This document shows positions 50,869-58,844 of a stretch of 64,000 nucleotides of DNA, one piece after another (position 1 is the first letter of the stretch; every line of letters starts with the position of its first letter). Below the pieces are notes generated by a model that saw only the letters and a list, made by a program, of their open reading frames with translations, searched no databases and was not told the origin of the DNA. The stretch is taken from positions 1-64,000 of the forward strand of contig CAZTDY010000002.1 in NCBI GenBank assembly GCA_964612295.1. The letters run 5' to 3'. The stretch is from CAYQJL01 sp964612295. GTDB taxonomy: Bacteria; Eisenbacteria; RBG-16-71-46; CAIMUX01; WJJG01. The translations under genes were made by a program, and so were the position numbers.

Positions 50869-52014
50869 TCAGAAACCCGGACGTTTGAGGGTACTGGATA
50901 GCTGAGCCTGCCTCAGATCGTCCAGCAGTTCACCCCGGCGCCGCCCCATCCGCTTCGGATCCCGGGACGGCACCCGGTCCAGCATGAAGGCCGCCAGCAG
51001 CGGAACCGCGATGCTGAGGTCGGTGAAGATCCCGTGGTCCCGCGGCGGTCGATCCCGCCCCTCCCGGGATTCGGCGGCTGGGTCATCGCTCGCCCGGCCC
51101 TCCTGGCCGGTGTCCGGAACGGGTGGTTCGTGACTCATGGCAGGGTGGGGATCGGCGTGACCGGCCATGCGCAGACGGAACGACTCTCCCTTGACGACAC
51201 TCTCTCCCAGGATTCTCTCCAGGTGGGCAGGGGATCCGAGCATCAGATTCGCGCAGACGCCACCTCCCAAGCACCAGAAGGCAATGCCCGATGAGCCCCC
51301 CTCAGGCAGGGCGGTGGCGGTCGTGAGGATGGCCGCGGCCAGGTTGAGATCGAGGCTCACCTCCACCGAAAGCCGGTTCCCGACCTGAGCGAGTTCGGCG
51401 ATAATCGATCCCAGGGGTCCTTCGGCGGGCGACGGGTTCAGAATGGGGACCCCCAGCTCGTGGGCGGTCGAGAGGAGACCTGGGTATTCGATGCCCTCGT
51501 CCTTCTCCCGCAGGCGCAGCTCCCGCCCGAGGCGATCGTAGAGCTCGGCCGAGCCCATCGGCTTCTGGAAGTCCGGCTGGGAGAGAATCTCCCGCAGGCT
51601 CGCCTCGGCCGCCATACGATCCGCGCTGCGGACGAAGATCCCGCTTCCGCAGCTTTCAACCTCGGGGACGGCCTCTGAGGACCGGACCAGGGGCTTTCCG
51701 AGGGCCAGGAGGGCATCGTAGTAGAGGTTGGTTCCGGTGACCGTGAGCCAGTCGATGTAGCCGTTCTGGAGCAGCGGCACGAGCGTACTGATTGCCAGCC
51801 CGCTGGGGGTCAGCGTATTGTCGATGCTCAGCCCCATGACCAGGTCGGGATCGGAGCGAAACTCATGCGCCAGCAGCTGGGCGGCCTGCGAGAGCTGCCC
51901 GGCGGTCGCCCCCCGGAAGTGGCGCTCGACGAGTTCGGTGGCGCTGAGCGCGACCTCTTGTGGGCACGGGCTGTCAGCGGGCCGCCCGGAGCGGTGTTCA
52001 GAGTGCTGATCCAT
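50869..52014 (-). CDS. Deoxyhypusine synthase-family protein lacking the catalytic lysine region
   Basis: 381 aa from ATG 52014 (AAGGAGC upstream). The NAD-binding DHS fold is clear: LSIDNTLTPSGL, GYIDWLTVTGTNLYYDAL, NPSPAEGPLGSIIAEL, SLDLNLAA and FWCLGGGVCANLML (246-259). In DHS and bacterial homospermidine-synthase-like relatives the next block contains G-x-S-G-x(5-6)-E-x-VSWGK, with the lysine that forms the enzyme-butylamine imine. Here residues 278-330 are instead a Pro/Asp/His/Arg-rich stretch without that motif, before the family pattern resumes at TDLSIAVPLLAAF. It probably cannot carry out the classical reaction. No EF-P, eIF5A or polyamine gene is nearby. Confidence 0.8.
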   Translation of the reverse strand: MDQHSEHRSGRPADSPCPQEVALSATELVERHFRGATAGQLSQAAQLLAHEFRSDPDLVMGLSIDNTLTPSGLAISTLVPLLQNGYIDWLTVTGTNLYYDALLALGKPLVRSSEAVPEVESCGSGIFVRSADRMAAEASLREILSQPDFQKPMGSAELYDRLGRELRLREKDEGIEYPGLLSTAHELGVPILNPSPAEGPLGSIIAELAQVGNRLSVEVSLDLNLAAAILTTATALPEGGSSGIAFWCLGGGVCANLMLGSPAHLERILGESVVKGESFRLRMAGHADPHPAMSHEPPVPDTGQEGRASDDPAAESREGRDRPPRDHGIFTDLSIAVPLLAAFMLDRVPSRDPKRMGRRRGELLDDLRQAQLSSTLKRPGF

Positions 52015-52126
52015 GATCGGCTCCTTGCTGCAGAGGGCGTGCGGCGAAGGGCGCCATCGAGGCACTCGGGCCGCACACCCCGATGCTAGGCAAGCTGGGC
52101 GGTGGGTGCAAGTCGAGAGGAAGACC

Positions 52127-52747
52127 ATGGACGCCGAGTGTTCTCAACTTCCCGAGCAGGAGACGGCCGATTGGAGGGCGCTCATCGAGCGCCTGGCAGG
52201 CGGCCTAGGCGAAGGGAAGCTGGCCCTGCTGCCGGCCGAGGGAGTCTATGGTTTGCATGGCTGTGGGCCGGCCGGTCACCGGCGGCTGCAGGAGGTGAAA
52301 GGAGGGCGGAGTGAGAGCCCCTTCATCATTCTGATTTCATCGCCGGCGCAGGTCTCCCGGTATGCGGCCGATCTGTGCGCCGAGGACCGCTCCTGCCTCG
52401 AGCACGCCTGGCCCGGCCCGCTCACGATCGTGCTCCCGGCCCTGGCCGACCTGTCGCCGATCTACACCCTCTCGGGTTCTGTCGCCCTTCGTTGTCCCGG
52501 GGACGCGCTCCTCCGTGATCTGGCGGCCGCACTTGAGGAACCTCTGCTCTCGACCAGCGCCAATCGCAGCGGGAAGGCCGCACCCCGAAGCTATGGCGAG
52601 ATCGATTCGGACCTGCGGGCGCAGTGCTGGATGGGTGTCGATGACGGTCCACGCGGAGGGACCGGGTCCACGGTGGCCCGCTTCGATCAATCCGGGAAGC
52701 TCGCCATTCTCCGACCCGGCCTCTGGAAGCCCGATCACTCCTCGTAG
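52127..52747 (+). CDS. L-threonylcarbamoyladenylate synthase (YrdC/Sua5 domain)
   Basis: 206 aa, TsaC-length (no Sua5 C-terminal domain). Makes threonylcarbamoyl-AMP for t6A37 tRNA modification. LLPAEGVYGLHGCG, VKGGRSESPFIILI, WPGPLTIVLPA, VALRCPGDALLRDL, LSTSANRSG and GTGSTVARF are typical; the usual KxR nucleotide motif appears as KGGRSESP. The 3' end overlaps the convergent lipoprotein gene by 13 bp. With the YwlE-like phosphatase and rpiB downstream it recalls the ywlC-ywlE-ywlF order of Bacillus. Confidence 0.9.
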   Translation: MDAECSQLPEQETADWRALIERLAGGLGEGKLALLPAEGVYGLHGCGPAGHRRLQEVKGGRSESPFIILISSPAQVSRYAADLCAEDRSCLEHAWPGPLTIVLPALADLSPIYTLSGSVALRCPGDALLRDLAAALEEPLLSTSANRSGKAAPRSYGEIDSDLRAQCWMGVDDGPRGGTGSTVARFDQSGKLAILRPGLWKPDHSS

Positions 52748-54129
52748 GGGAATGCCCCGATATCGACGTTGTCCTCGCCGGCCCCGCGACAGGGGCTCGT
52801 CTCGAGCAGGTGGAAGTCGCCCGGGATGCGGGGCGGATTGGGCTCCTGCACGAACTGCGGATTCAGTGAGAAGTTCGAACCGTGAAGCTCCTCGGTGCCC
52901 GGAACGATCTCGGTGGCCGTCGGATCGGTGGGACACCCGCAGTGTTTTCCGAAGTCCGGACCCACCGCGCTCGCGGTGGCGTTGTTGTACCAGATCGCGA
53001 GGTGGACATCGTCCTCATACCGGATCAGCCCCCGCACATTCTGGAAAAAGACGTTGTTCTTGACCTGGAGATCTCTCTGGGCGCTGATCTGATGCAGATA
53101 GAGAGCCGCGGGGGAGTTGTCGTAGAAGGTGTTGTTTTTCACCCATCCCTCGCTGTCGGGAAGGTACTCGAGTGCGCCGCCCAAGGCGTTCTCCTCATCT
53201 GTCGGTCGCAGACCGCGCACGATGAGGCAGTACTCGATGTCGACACGCACCGTCTCGAGCCAAGGCGGATAGACGAGAATGTAGCCGTTGCGTTCGAGAT
53301 CCACCATGGCGCTGTGGCCGCGGATGCAGGTGTCGGCTCGCAGGACCAGCTCACCGGTGACGTAATAGCGCTTCTGCGGATCGAGGTCGACGAGCCGGGC
53401 GAAGTCGTATCCGTTGTGGGCCCCGGGTGGGGCCGCGCCGATGGCATCCGCGAGATTGATGTCACCGGGAACGATCACGGTGACGGTGTGGATGTCGGAG
53501 GTCTGCACGTTCCCGGCCGCATCGGCGGCACGAGCCGTGAGCTCGTGATCTCCGGCATCGGCGACCGGGTTGAGATCCCACAGGTATTCGTAGGGGGGAA
53601 GCGAGTCGGTCCCCACCACGGCGTCATCGATCAGGAAGGTGACATAGCTCACGCCGACGTTGTCCTCGGCCGAGGCCGTGATCGTCACGTCATTGGAGAT
53701 GTCGGTCCCGTCCGGGGGACTGGTGAGACTCACCGTGGGGGCTTCCTCATCCGGGGCGCTCCCGACGGTCACCGTGACCTCTTCCGAGAAGCCCTCGTTC
53801 CCCGCCTGGTCTATCCCTGAGGCCATGACCCGAAGCTGAGCCTGAGCCTTGAGGCCCGGCATGGTCCAGCTCATCTCGTAGGGGGGGAGGCTGTCGGTCA
53901 CCGCGCGGGTGCTGTCGGTCCAGAAGGTCACCGCGATGACCCCTACGTTGTCCTCGGCCTGGGCCGTGAAGGTCGTGTCCTGCCGGAGGGTGTCCCCGGC
54001 CGTGGGGAAGGTCAGCGCCACGGTCGGCGCGGTGGTGTCGGGAGCGGTACCGTTGTCCTCGGAGCAGGACAGGACCAGCCCCAAGCCGAGACAGACCCCG
54101 CACAGAACGATCAGACGCCGTGGATGCAT
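52735..54129 (-). CDS. Lipoprotein with two Ig-like domains and a parallel beta-helix
   Basis: 464 aa from ATG 54129. The signal peptide ends in VLSC (Cys22), a likely lipobox. Two tandem Ig-like repeats follow (about 32-120 and 125-220), each with APTVxLTxPxxGDxL/DIxxD, AEDNVGVxxVTF and DSLPPYE. Residues about 230-460 are a right-handed beta-helix-like region (RGHSAMVDLERNGYILV, VKNNTFYDNSPAALYL, LQVKNNVFFQNVRGLI). It ends in the LxxxSPCRGAGEDNVDIGAF motif common to choice-of-anchor beta-helix proteins. A surface role in polysaccharide binding or cleavage is possible but no catalytic residues are assigned. Confidence 0.82.
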   Translation of the reverse strand: MHPRRLIVLCGVCLGLGLVLSCSEDNGTAPDTTAPTVALTFPTAGDTLRQDTTFTAQAEDNVGVIAVTFWTDSTRAVTDSLPPYEMSWTMPGLKAQAQLRVMASGIDQAGNEGFSEEVTVTVGSAPDEEAPTVSLTSPPDGTDISNDVTITASAEDNVGVSYVTFLIDDAVVGTDSLPPYEYLWDLNPVADAGDHELTARAADAAGNVQTSDIHTVTVIVPGDINLADAIGAAPPGAHNGYDFARLVDLDPQKRYYVTGELVLRADTCIRGHSAMVDLERNGYILVYPPWLETVRVDIEYCLIVRGLRPTDEENALGGALEYLPDSEGWVKNNTFYDNSPAALYLHQISAQRDLQVKNNVFFQNVRGLIRYEDDVHLAIWYNNATASAVGPDFGKHCGCPTDPTATEIVPGTEELHGSNFSLNPQFVQEPNPPRIPGDFHLLETSPCRGAGEDNVDIGAFPYEE

Positions 54130-54225
54130 CGTTTTCCCCTCGCAAGCGATTGTGACCGATTGAATCGAAACGCCCATCTAGAATAGGTCTGTGCCCTCCA
54201 GCTTTCAACCGGGAGGGCGCGTGCG

Positions 54226-54254
54226 TTGACACTCTGGGGCCCCCTCTCTAGAAT
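54226..54254 (+). promoter_or_regulatory. Near-consensus promoter for the phosphatase-rpiB-HIT operon
   Basis: TTGACA (54226-54231), a 17-base spacer and TAGAAT (54249-54254, 5 of 6). The leader to the ATG at 54336 is about 75 nt. This is the best-matching promoter in the window. Confidence 0.78.
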
Positions 54255-54335
54255 GCCGCCAGGACGAACGGACACGCTCCCCCGGCCGGGGGCGGGGGCG
54301 TTGGATTCACGGAGCGGGCCCCGGCAGAGGCACTT

Positions 54336-54836
54336 ATGTTTCATGTAATCCTGGTATGTACGGGGAATACCTGCCGGAGCCCGATGGCCGAGAGCATCCT
54401 GCGGATGGTGCTCAATGCCGAGAAACTGAGCGGCAATGGTGACCTCATCCGCCCGAAGGTCGAGGTGTCTTCGGCAGGGATCGCGACCGGGGACGGGGCG
54501 CCGGCCAGCGCCGAGGCCGTGACGGTCTGTGAAAACAAGGGGCTGGACATCTCGGGTCATCGTTCCCAGCAGCTCACGGCCGAGATGATCCTCTCGGCGG
54601 GGCTGGTGATCGCCCTGGAGAACCATCACCGGCAGGCGGCCGTGCGCATGATGCCCGAGTGCGCCGACCGGATCGTCATCCTGGCCGAGCTGGCCGGGTA
54701 TTCGCCGGGACGGGGGGTCTCGGATCCGATCGGAGCGGGGCCGGACGAGTATCGGCGGACCTTTGAGCAGATCGAGAATTACCTGAGACTGGCCGTCCCC
54801 AAAATCCTGGCGATGGCCAAGGATCAGCTCTCCTGA
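54336..54836 (+). CDS. Low-molecular-weight phosphatase, YwlE (protein-arginine phosphatase)-like
   Basis: 166 aa. The P-loop is VCTGNTCRSPMAES with nucleophile Cys8 and Arg14. The general acid lies in VSDPIG near residue 129. Classical LMW tyrosine phosphatases have Ile or Leu where this protein has Thr12. In B. subtilis YwlE the equivalent Thr11 gives specificity for phosphoarginine, so a phosphoarginine phosphatase is the better guess. No McsB-type arginine kinase is in the window. rpiB follows 28 bp later, matching the ywlE-ywlF order. Tyrosine phosphatase activity remains possible. Confidence 0.82.
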   Translation: MFHVILVCTGNTCRSPMAESILRMVLNAEKLSGNGDLIRPKVEVSSAGIATGDGAPASAEAVTVCENKGLDISGHRSQQLTAEMILSAGLVIALENHHRQAAVRMMPECADRIVILAELAGYSPGRGVSDPIGAGPDEYRRTFEQIENYLRLAVPKILAMAKDQLS

Positions 54837-54864
54837 CGACGCAATGACCAAGGAGGCTAGCAGC

Positions 54865-55314
54865 GTGCGAATCGAGATCGGCTGTGATCACCGGGGGTTC
54901 GCCCTCAAAGAGAAGATCATCACTATTTTGAACGGTGAGGGCCACGACGTCGTCAATCATGGGTGTGATGGGCCCGAGTCGGCGGACTATCCCGATCACG
55001 CCTACGCGGTGGCGCGGGCGGTGACCGGGAATCCGGGCTCGGTCGGGGTGGTGATCTGCGCGAATGGGGTGGGCGTGTCGATGGTGGCCAACAAGGTCCC
55101 CGGCGTGCGCGCCGCTCTCTGCGTGACCCCCGCGATGGCGGACCAGTCGAGGCGTCACAACAATGCCAACGTGTTGGCGTTGGGCGCGGACAACGTGTCC
55201 GACCAGGAGAATCTGGGCATTTTGACCGCCTGGCTCAAGGCCTCCTTCGAAGGGGGGCGGCACAGCCGCCGCGTTGAGAAGATCACCGCCGGAGAGTGTC
55301 GGCGGGAGGCCTAG
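54865..55314 (+). CDS. rpiB: Ribose-5-phosphate isomerase B
   Basis: 149 aa from GTG 54865, chosen because AAGGAGG lies eight bases before it and the conserved strand VRIEIGCDHRGFALK starts there; the upstream ATG at 54844 lacks an SD. Cys65 in VICANGVGVSMVANK aligns with the catalytic Cys of E. coli RpiB, though the usual GTG loop after it reads ANG. RRHNNANVLALG carries the phosphate-binding His/Arg. It interconverts ribose- and ribulose-5-phosphate. Member of the phosphatase-HIT operon. Confidence 0.92.
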   Translation: MRIEIGCDHRGFALKEKIITILNGEGHDVVNHGCDGPESADYPDHAYAVARAVTGNPGSVGVVICANGVGVSMVANKVPGVRAALCVTPAMADQSRRHNNANVLALGADNVSDQENLGILTAWLKASFEGGRHSRRVEKITAGECRREA

Positions 55315-55335
55315 GCCGCAGAGAGGGAGACCGTG

Positions 55336-55680
55336 ATGGAGAACGATTGCATCTTCTGTCAGATCGTGGCGGGGGAGATCCCGTCCGAGCGCGTGTACGA
55401 GGATGATCGGATTCTCGCCTTCCGGGACATCGCCCCGGCTGCCCCGACCCACGTCATCTTCATTCCCAAAGAGCATATTCCGACTCTCAATGACCTCCAG
55501 CCCGGACAGTCCGAACTGATGGGCGAGATAATCCTGGCGGCGAAGGAGGTGGCGGCGAAGGAGGGTCTGACGAGCGGGTACCGGCTGGTTGCCAATTGCC
55601 TGAAAGGCGGCGGGCAGGAAGTCTTCCACATCCACTTTCATCTCCTGGGCGGGCGCGAACTCAGTTGGCCGCCGGGATGA
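55336..55680 (+). CDS. HIT-family (histidine triad) nucleotide hydrolase
   Basis: 114 aa. CIFCQIVAGEIPSERVYEDD at the N-terminus (Cys pair typical of zinc-binding HinT) and THVIFIPKEHI precede the active triad HIHFHLLGGR, which matches H-x-H-x-H. HinT proteins hydrolyse AMP-lysine and other phosphoramidates. GAGGGAG precedes the start; GTG 55333 is one codon earlier and equally possible. Last gene of the operon. Confidence 0.93.
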   Translation: MENDCIFCQIVAGEIPSERVYEDDRILAFRDIAPAAPTHVIFIPKEHIPTLNDLQPGQSELMGEIILAAKEVAAKEGLTSGYRLVANCLKGGGQEVFHIHFHLLGGRELSWPPG

Positions 55681-55793
55681 TCGAAGCGACTCACTGATCG
55701 GGAACTTGCGTACGCCGTAGGGCGTCTATGGGTGGGATTGGGGCAAAGGAGCCCCGCTGTCGTTGACTGGTTGGAAAGGGAGGATGCTGCTAG

Positions 55794-56825
55794 ATGGAAC
55801 ACCAACCGGCAGAATTTGCCGAGGCGGTCGCGCGTTCGCGAGAGGCGGTCGAGGATGTCTCACCGCCGCTGCGTGCGGTGATGGAGGAGATCAACGGGGT
55901 CGTGGTGGGCAGAGAGGACCTCGTGCGCCGGCTGTTGGTGGGGCTGCTCGCCGATGGTCACGTGTTGCTCGAGGGCGTTCCGGGTCTGGCGAAGACCCTG
56001 GCGGTGAAGTCGTTGGCGGGCACGCTTCGGGCCGCCTTCTCCCGGATTCAGTTCACCCCGGACCTGTTGCCGGCCGACCTGACCGGTACGCTGATCTACG
56101 ATCCCTCCACCGGGACGTTCAATCCCCGCAAGGGGCCGCTCTTTTCGAACATCATCCTCGCGGATGAGATCAACCGGGCTCCGGCCAAGGTGCAGAGCGC
56201 CCTGCTCGAGGCGATGCAGGAGCGCCAGATCACGATCGGCGAGACCACGCACCGCCTGGAAGAGCCGTTCATGGTGCTGGCCACCCAGAACCCGATCGAA
56301 CAGGAGGGAACCTACCCGCTGCCCGAGGCGCAGGTCGATCGGTTCCTCCTCAAGGTCAAGCTGGGGTATCCGGATCGGCTCGAGGACCACCGCACGATGG
56401 AAGCGGGGATCTTAGAGCGCATGACCGGCATCGAGCTGCCCACGGTCAAGCCGGTGCTCGATCCGGAGCACATCCTCAAGGCGAGAGAGGTCGTTCGCAG
56501 AATTCCGATGGCGCAGTCGGTGAAGGACTACATCGTCGACCTCGTGATGGCCACCCGTCTTCCGGGCCGCACCAGCCCGCAACTCGAAGAACTGACGCCG
56601 CTGATCTCCTACGGGGCTTCCCCGCGAGCCACCCTCGCGTTGGCGATGGCTGGCAAGGCCATGGCCCTGTTGATGGGCCGGGGATCGGTCTACGGCGAGG
56701 ACGTCAAAGAGGTCGCTCTCGACGTCCTCCGCCATCGCGTCCTGGTGACCTACGAGGCCGAGGCCCGGGAGGTCACCTCGGAGCAGATCGTCCAACAAGT
56801 GCTCGATCATGTTCGCGTTCCTTAG
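55794..56825 (+). CDS. MoxR-family AAA+ ATPase
   Basis: 343 aa. Walker A GVPGLAKTLAV (near 61), Walker B ILADEINRAPAKVQSALLEA, sensor region ATQNPIEQEGTYPLPEAQ and the C-terminal helical lid (SYGASPRATLALAMAG) define MoxR. These ATPases act as chaperones for the VWA proteins encoded next to them. This gene heads the Bat operon and overlaps the DUF58 gene by 17 bp. GGGAGG lies about ten bases before the ATG. No promoter in the 113-bp upstream gap is convincing. Confidence 0.94.
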   Translation: MEHQPAEFAEAVARSREAVEDVSPPLRAVMEEINGVVVGREDLVRRLLVGLLADGHVLLEGVPGLAKTLAVKSLAGTLRAAFSRIQFTPDLLPADLTGTLIYDPSTGTFNPRKGPLFSNIILADEINRAPAKVQSALLEAMQERQITIGETTHRLEEPFMVLATQNPIEQEGTYPLPEAQVDRFLLKVKLGYPDRLEDHRTMEAGILERMTGIELPTVKPVLDPEHILKAREVVRRIPMAQSVKDYIVDLVMATRLPGRTSPQLEELTPLISYGASPRATLALAMAGKAMALLMGRGSVYGEDVKEVALDVLRHRVLVTYEAEAREVTSEQIVQQVLDHVRVP

Positions 56826-57831
56826 GCGACAGAGACCCTCAGGATCGAGGGTCGCCCAAGAACAGGATGGGCGCGGGGCGCAGCCACGTCGCGGCGGGGC
56901 CGGGCTGGGTCGGCCCGCGGGCGACGATGCACCCGGCGGCCTGCTGCCGGCCGAGATGCTCGCGCGGGTGCGGCGGATCGAGATCCGCACCAAGGCCCTG
57001 GTCGCCGAGGTGTTCGCCGGTGAATACCACTCGGTCTTCAAGGGCCAGGGGATGGAATTCGCGGAGGTTCGCGAGTACGTGCCCGGAGACGACATCCGCT
57101 CGATCGATTGGAACGTGACCGCACGCTTCGGCGTTCCCTACATCAAGAAGTTTGCCGAGGAACGAGAGCTCACCGTTTTCTTCCTGGTGGATGCCAGCGC
57201 CTCCGGGCGTTTCGGCAGCGTGGGCCGCAGCAAGATGGAGCAGGCCGCTGAAACCTGCGCCCTGCTCGCCTTCTCGGCGATCAACAACCAGGACAAGGTG
57301 GGGATTCTCATCTTCACCGACCGCGACGAGCGACTCATTCCGCCGCGCAAAGGGCGCTCTCACGGGCTCCGCCTGATTCGCGACATCCTCTACTACGAAC
57401 CGGAGGGATGCCGAACCGATCTGGGCGCGGCCTGCGAGACGGCCATTCATGTCCTGCGCCGTCGCAGCACGGTCTTTGTCTTGAGCGACTTCATGACTCA
57501 GCTTGATTCGCTGGATCGTCCTCTCGGCGCGCTGGCGCGCAAACACGATGTCGTGGCCGTGAATCTGCGGGATCCCTGGGAGGAGAAACTCCCGAAGGTG
57601 GGTCTTGTTGAGCTCGAGGATCTTGAGAGCCCAGCGCGATCGCTGGTCGATACCGATGACCACCGAACGCGTGAAGCGATCCGTGACGGGTTTGCCTCGC
57701 AACGTTCTCTCGCCTCGACCCTCTTTCGCCGGCACGGGATCGACGAGATCGATCTGACGGTCGGCGCGGATCCGGTGGAGCCGCTCATGTCCTTCTTCCG
57801 CCTTCGCGAGCGACGACTGGGGAAACGATGA
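56809..57831 (+). CDS. DUF58-domain protein of the Bat operon
   Basis: 340 aa. The first 45 residues are poorly conserved; the start lies inside moxR (17-bp overlap) and an internal one near MLARVRRIEIRTK cannot be excluded. The core carries GEYHSVFKGQGMEFAEVREY, PGDDIRSIDWNVTAR and FFLVDASASGRFG, a VWA-like domain with a degenerate MIDAS (DASAS). DUF58 proteins always accompany MoxR and are thought to be client or adaptor. It is coupled to the next gene by ATGA. Confidence 0.9.
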   Translation: MFAFLRRQRPSGSRVAQEQDGRGAQPRRGGAGLGRPAGDDAPGGLLPAEMLARVRRIEIRTKALVAEVFAGEYHSVFKGQGMEFAEVREYVPGDDIRSIDWNVTARFGVPYIKKFAEERELTVFFLVDASASGRFGSVGRSKMEQAAETCALLAFSAINNQDKVGILIFTDRDERLIPPRKGRSHGLRLIRDILYYEPEGCRTDLGAACETAIHVLRRRSTVFVLSDFMTQLDSLDRPLGALARKHDVVAVNLRDPWEEKLPKVGLVELEDLESPARSLVDTDDHRTREAIRDGFASQRSLASTLFRRHGIDEIDLTVGADPVEPLMSFFRLRERRLGKR

Positions 57832-58844
57832 ACCGGAGCCGGATGAAAGACAACCGGGCCGCCCGGGTGCTCAGGCTCCTGGTCCTGCTGATGGGGGGTG
57901 GGCTGTTCATGAGCGGTTGCCAGGAATCGCCCCCGGCCGACGGTCAGCCCCGGTGCGTGACCCGGCAGGCGGCCGACTCCGCGGGGGTGGGCGATGTTCT
58001 CATCCTGGAAGCAGAGGTGCGCTGGCCCGCCTCGGCCGGGGCCGCAAGCCTGGTCTGGAATCCACCTGCCGACACGCTCCTCCTCATCGCCCGGGACTCG
58101 ACGCTGGCCGGCCTTCCCGAAGACTGGCAGGGTGCGGACTACGAGCTGCGCTTTCTGGCGACGCGCGAAGGGATCTGGACGATTCCCCCGGCCCTGTTGA
58201 TCGGCGCCGAGGGCGACACCCTGGCGGCCGGCAAACCCTTCCAGTTGGCGGTCGGAGCACGCGTTCCACCGGAAGAGACTCAGCTCAGGCCGCTGGCCGA
58301 GATGATCTCCCTCAAACGTTTTCCCTATCTGATTGCCGCCGCGGCGATCGCCGGCCTGGCCGTGATCCTGTTTGCGCTCTGGTGGTGGTCGCGACGCAAG
58401 CGCGCCGAAGAGGAGACGAGCGAGATCCCCCTGCCTCCACCGGATGAGGAGTTCGAGGATCGGCTGGACGAACTTCTGGCCGCGGGATACGCACAGCGGG
58501 GCGAGATGCGCCTTTTCACCCAGGAGCTCTCCTGGGTGCTGCGCCGGTATCTGGGACGGCGCTGGGAGCAGCCGGCCGTCGAGGCCACCCGTCCCGAGAT
58601 CCTCAGGTGGTTGCCGCAGACCGATCTCGCGGTTGGCGATCAGCAACAGCTTGCCGGTTGGCTCGCGCGCACCGACAGCATCAAATTCGCCGGGGCCCGG
58701 CCGGTGCTTACCGAGACCGAGGAGCTGACCACCCAGGCGCGGCGCATCGTGGAAGAGAGCGAGAGCACCTACGCGGCTGCCCATCCTCCCGAAGAGGAGG
58801 AGCCTCGAGCGGCGGAGGCTGCGCCGGAGGAGGAGCGAGCATGA
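57828..58844 (+). CDS. DUF4381-like membrane lipoprotein of the Bat operon
   Basis: 338 aa. A signal peptide ends in MSGC (Cys31). A periplasmic beta-rich part follows (about 40-155), then one TM helix (about 165-190, FPYLIAAAAIAGLAVILFALWWW) and a cytoplasmic helical domain (210-310; FTQELSWVLRRYLGRRWEQPAVEATRPEI style) typical of DUF4381. The tail is Glu/Ala-rich. A lipidated N-terminus plus TM is unusual, so the N-terminal segment may be a plain signal anchor. It overlaps DUF58 and batA by 4 bp each. Confidence 0.75.
   Translation: MNRSRMKDNRAARVLRLLVLLMGGGLFMSGCQESPPADGQPRCVTRQAADSAGVGDVLILEAEVRWPASAGAASLVWNPPADTLLLIARDSTLAGLPEDWQGADYELRFLATREGIWTIPPALLIGAEGDTLAAGKPFQLAVGARVPPEETQLRPLAEMISLKRFPYLIAAAAIAGLAVILFALWWWSRRKRAEEETSEIPLPPPDEEFEDRLDELLAAGYAQRGEMRLFTQELSWVLRRYLGRRWEQPAVEATRPEILRWLPQTDLAVGDQQQLAGWLARTDSIKFAGARPVLTETEELTTQARRIVEESESTYAAAHPPEEEEPRAAEAAPEEERA

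Noticed and set aside
51083..51274. Frameshift explaining the missing catalytic block in the DHS-like protein
   Set aside because: The alternative minus frame over this stretch does not contain a WGK or SGxxxxE-like motif, so a simple frame error does not restore it.
55681..55793. Small GC hairpins (ACGCC/GGCGT and GGGGC/GCCCC) between the HIT gene and moxR as a terminator
   Set aside because: Stems of five base pairs and no U-run; not strong enough to call.
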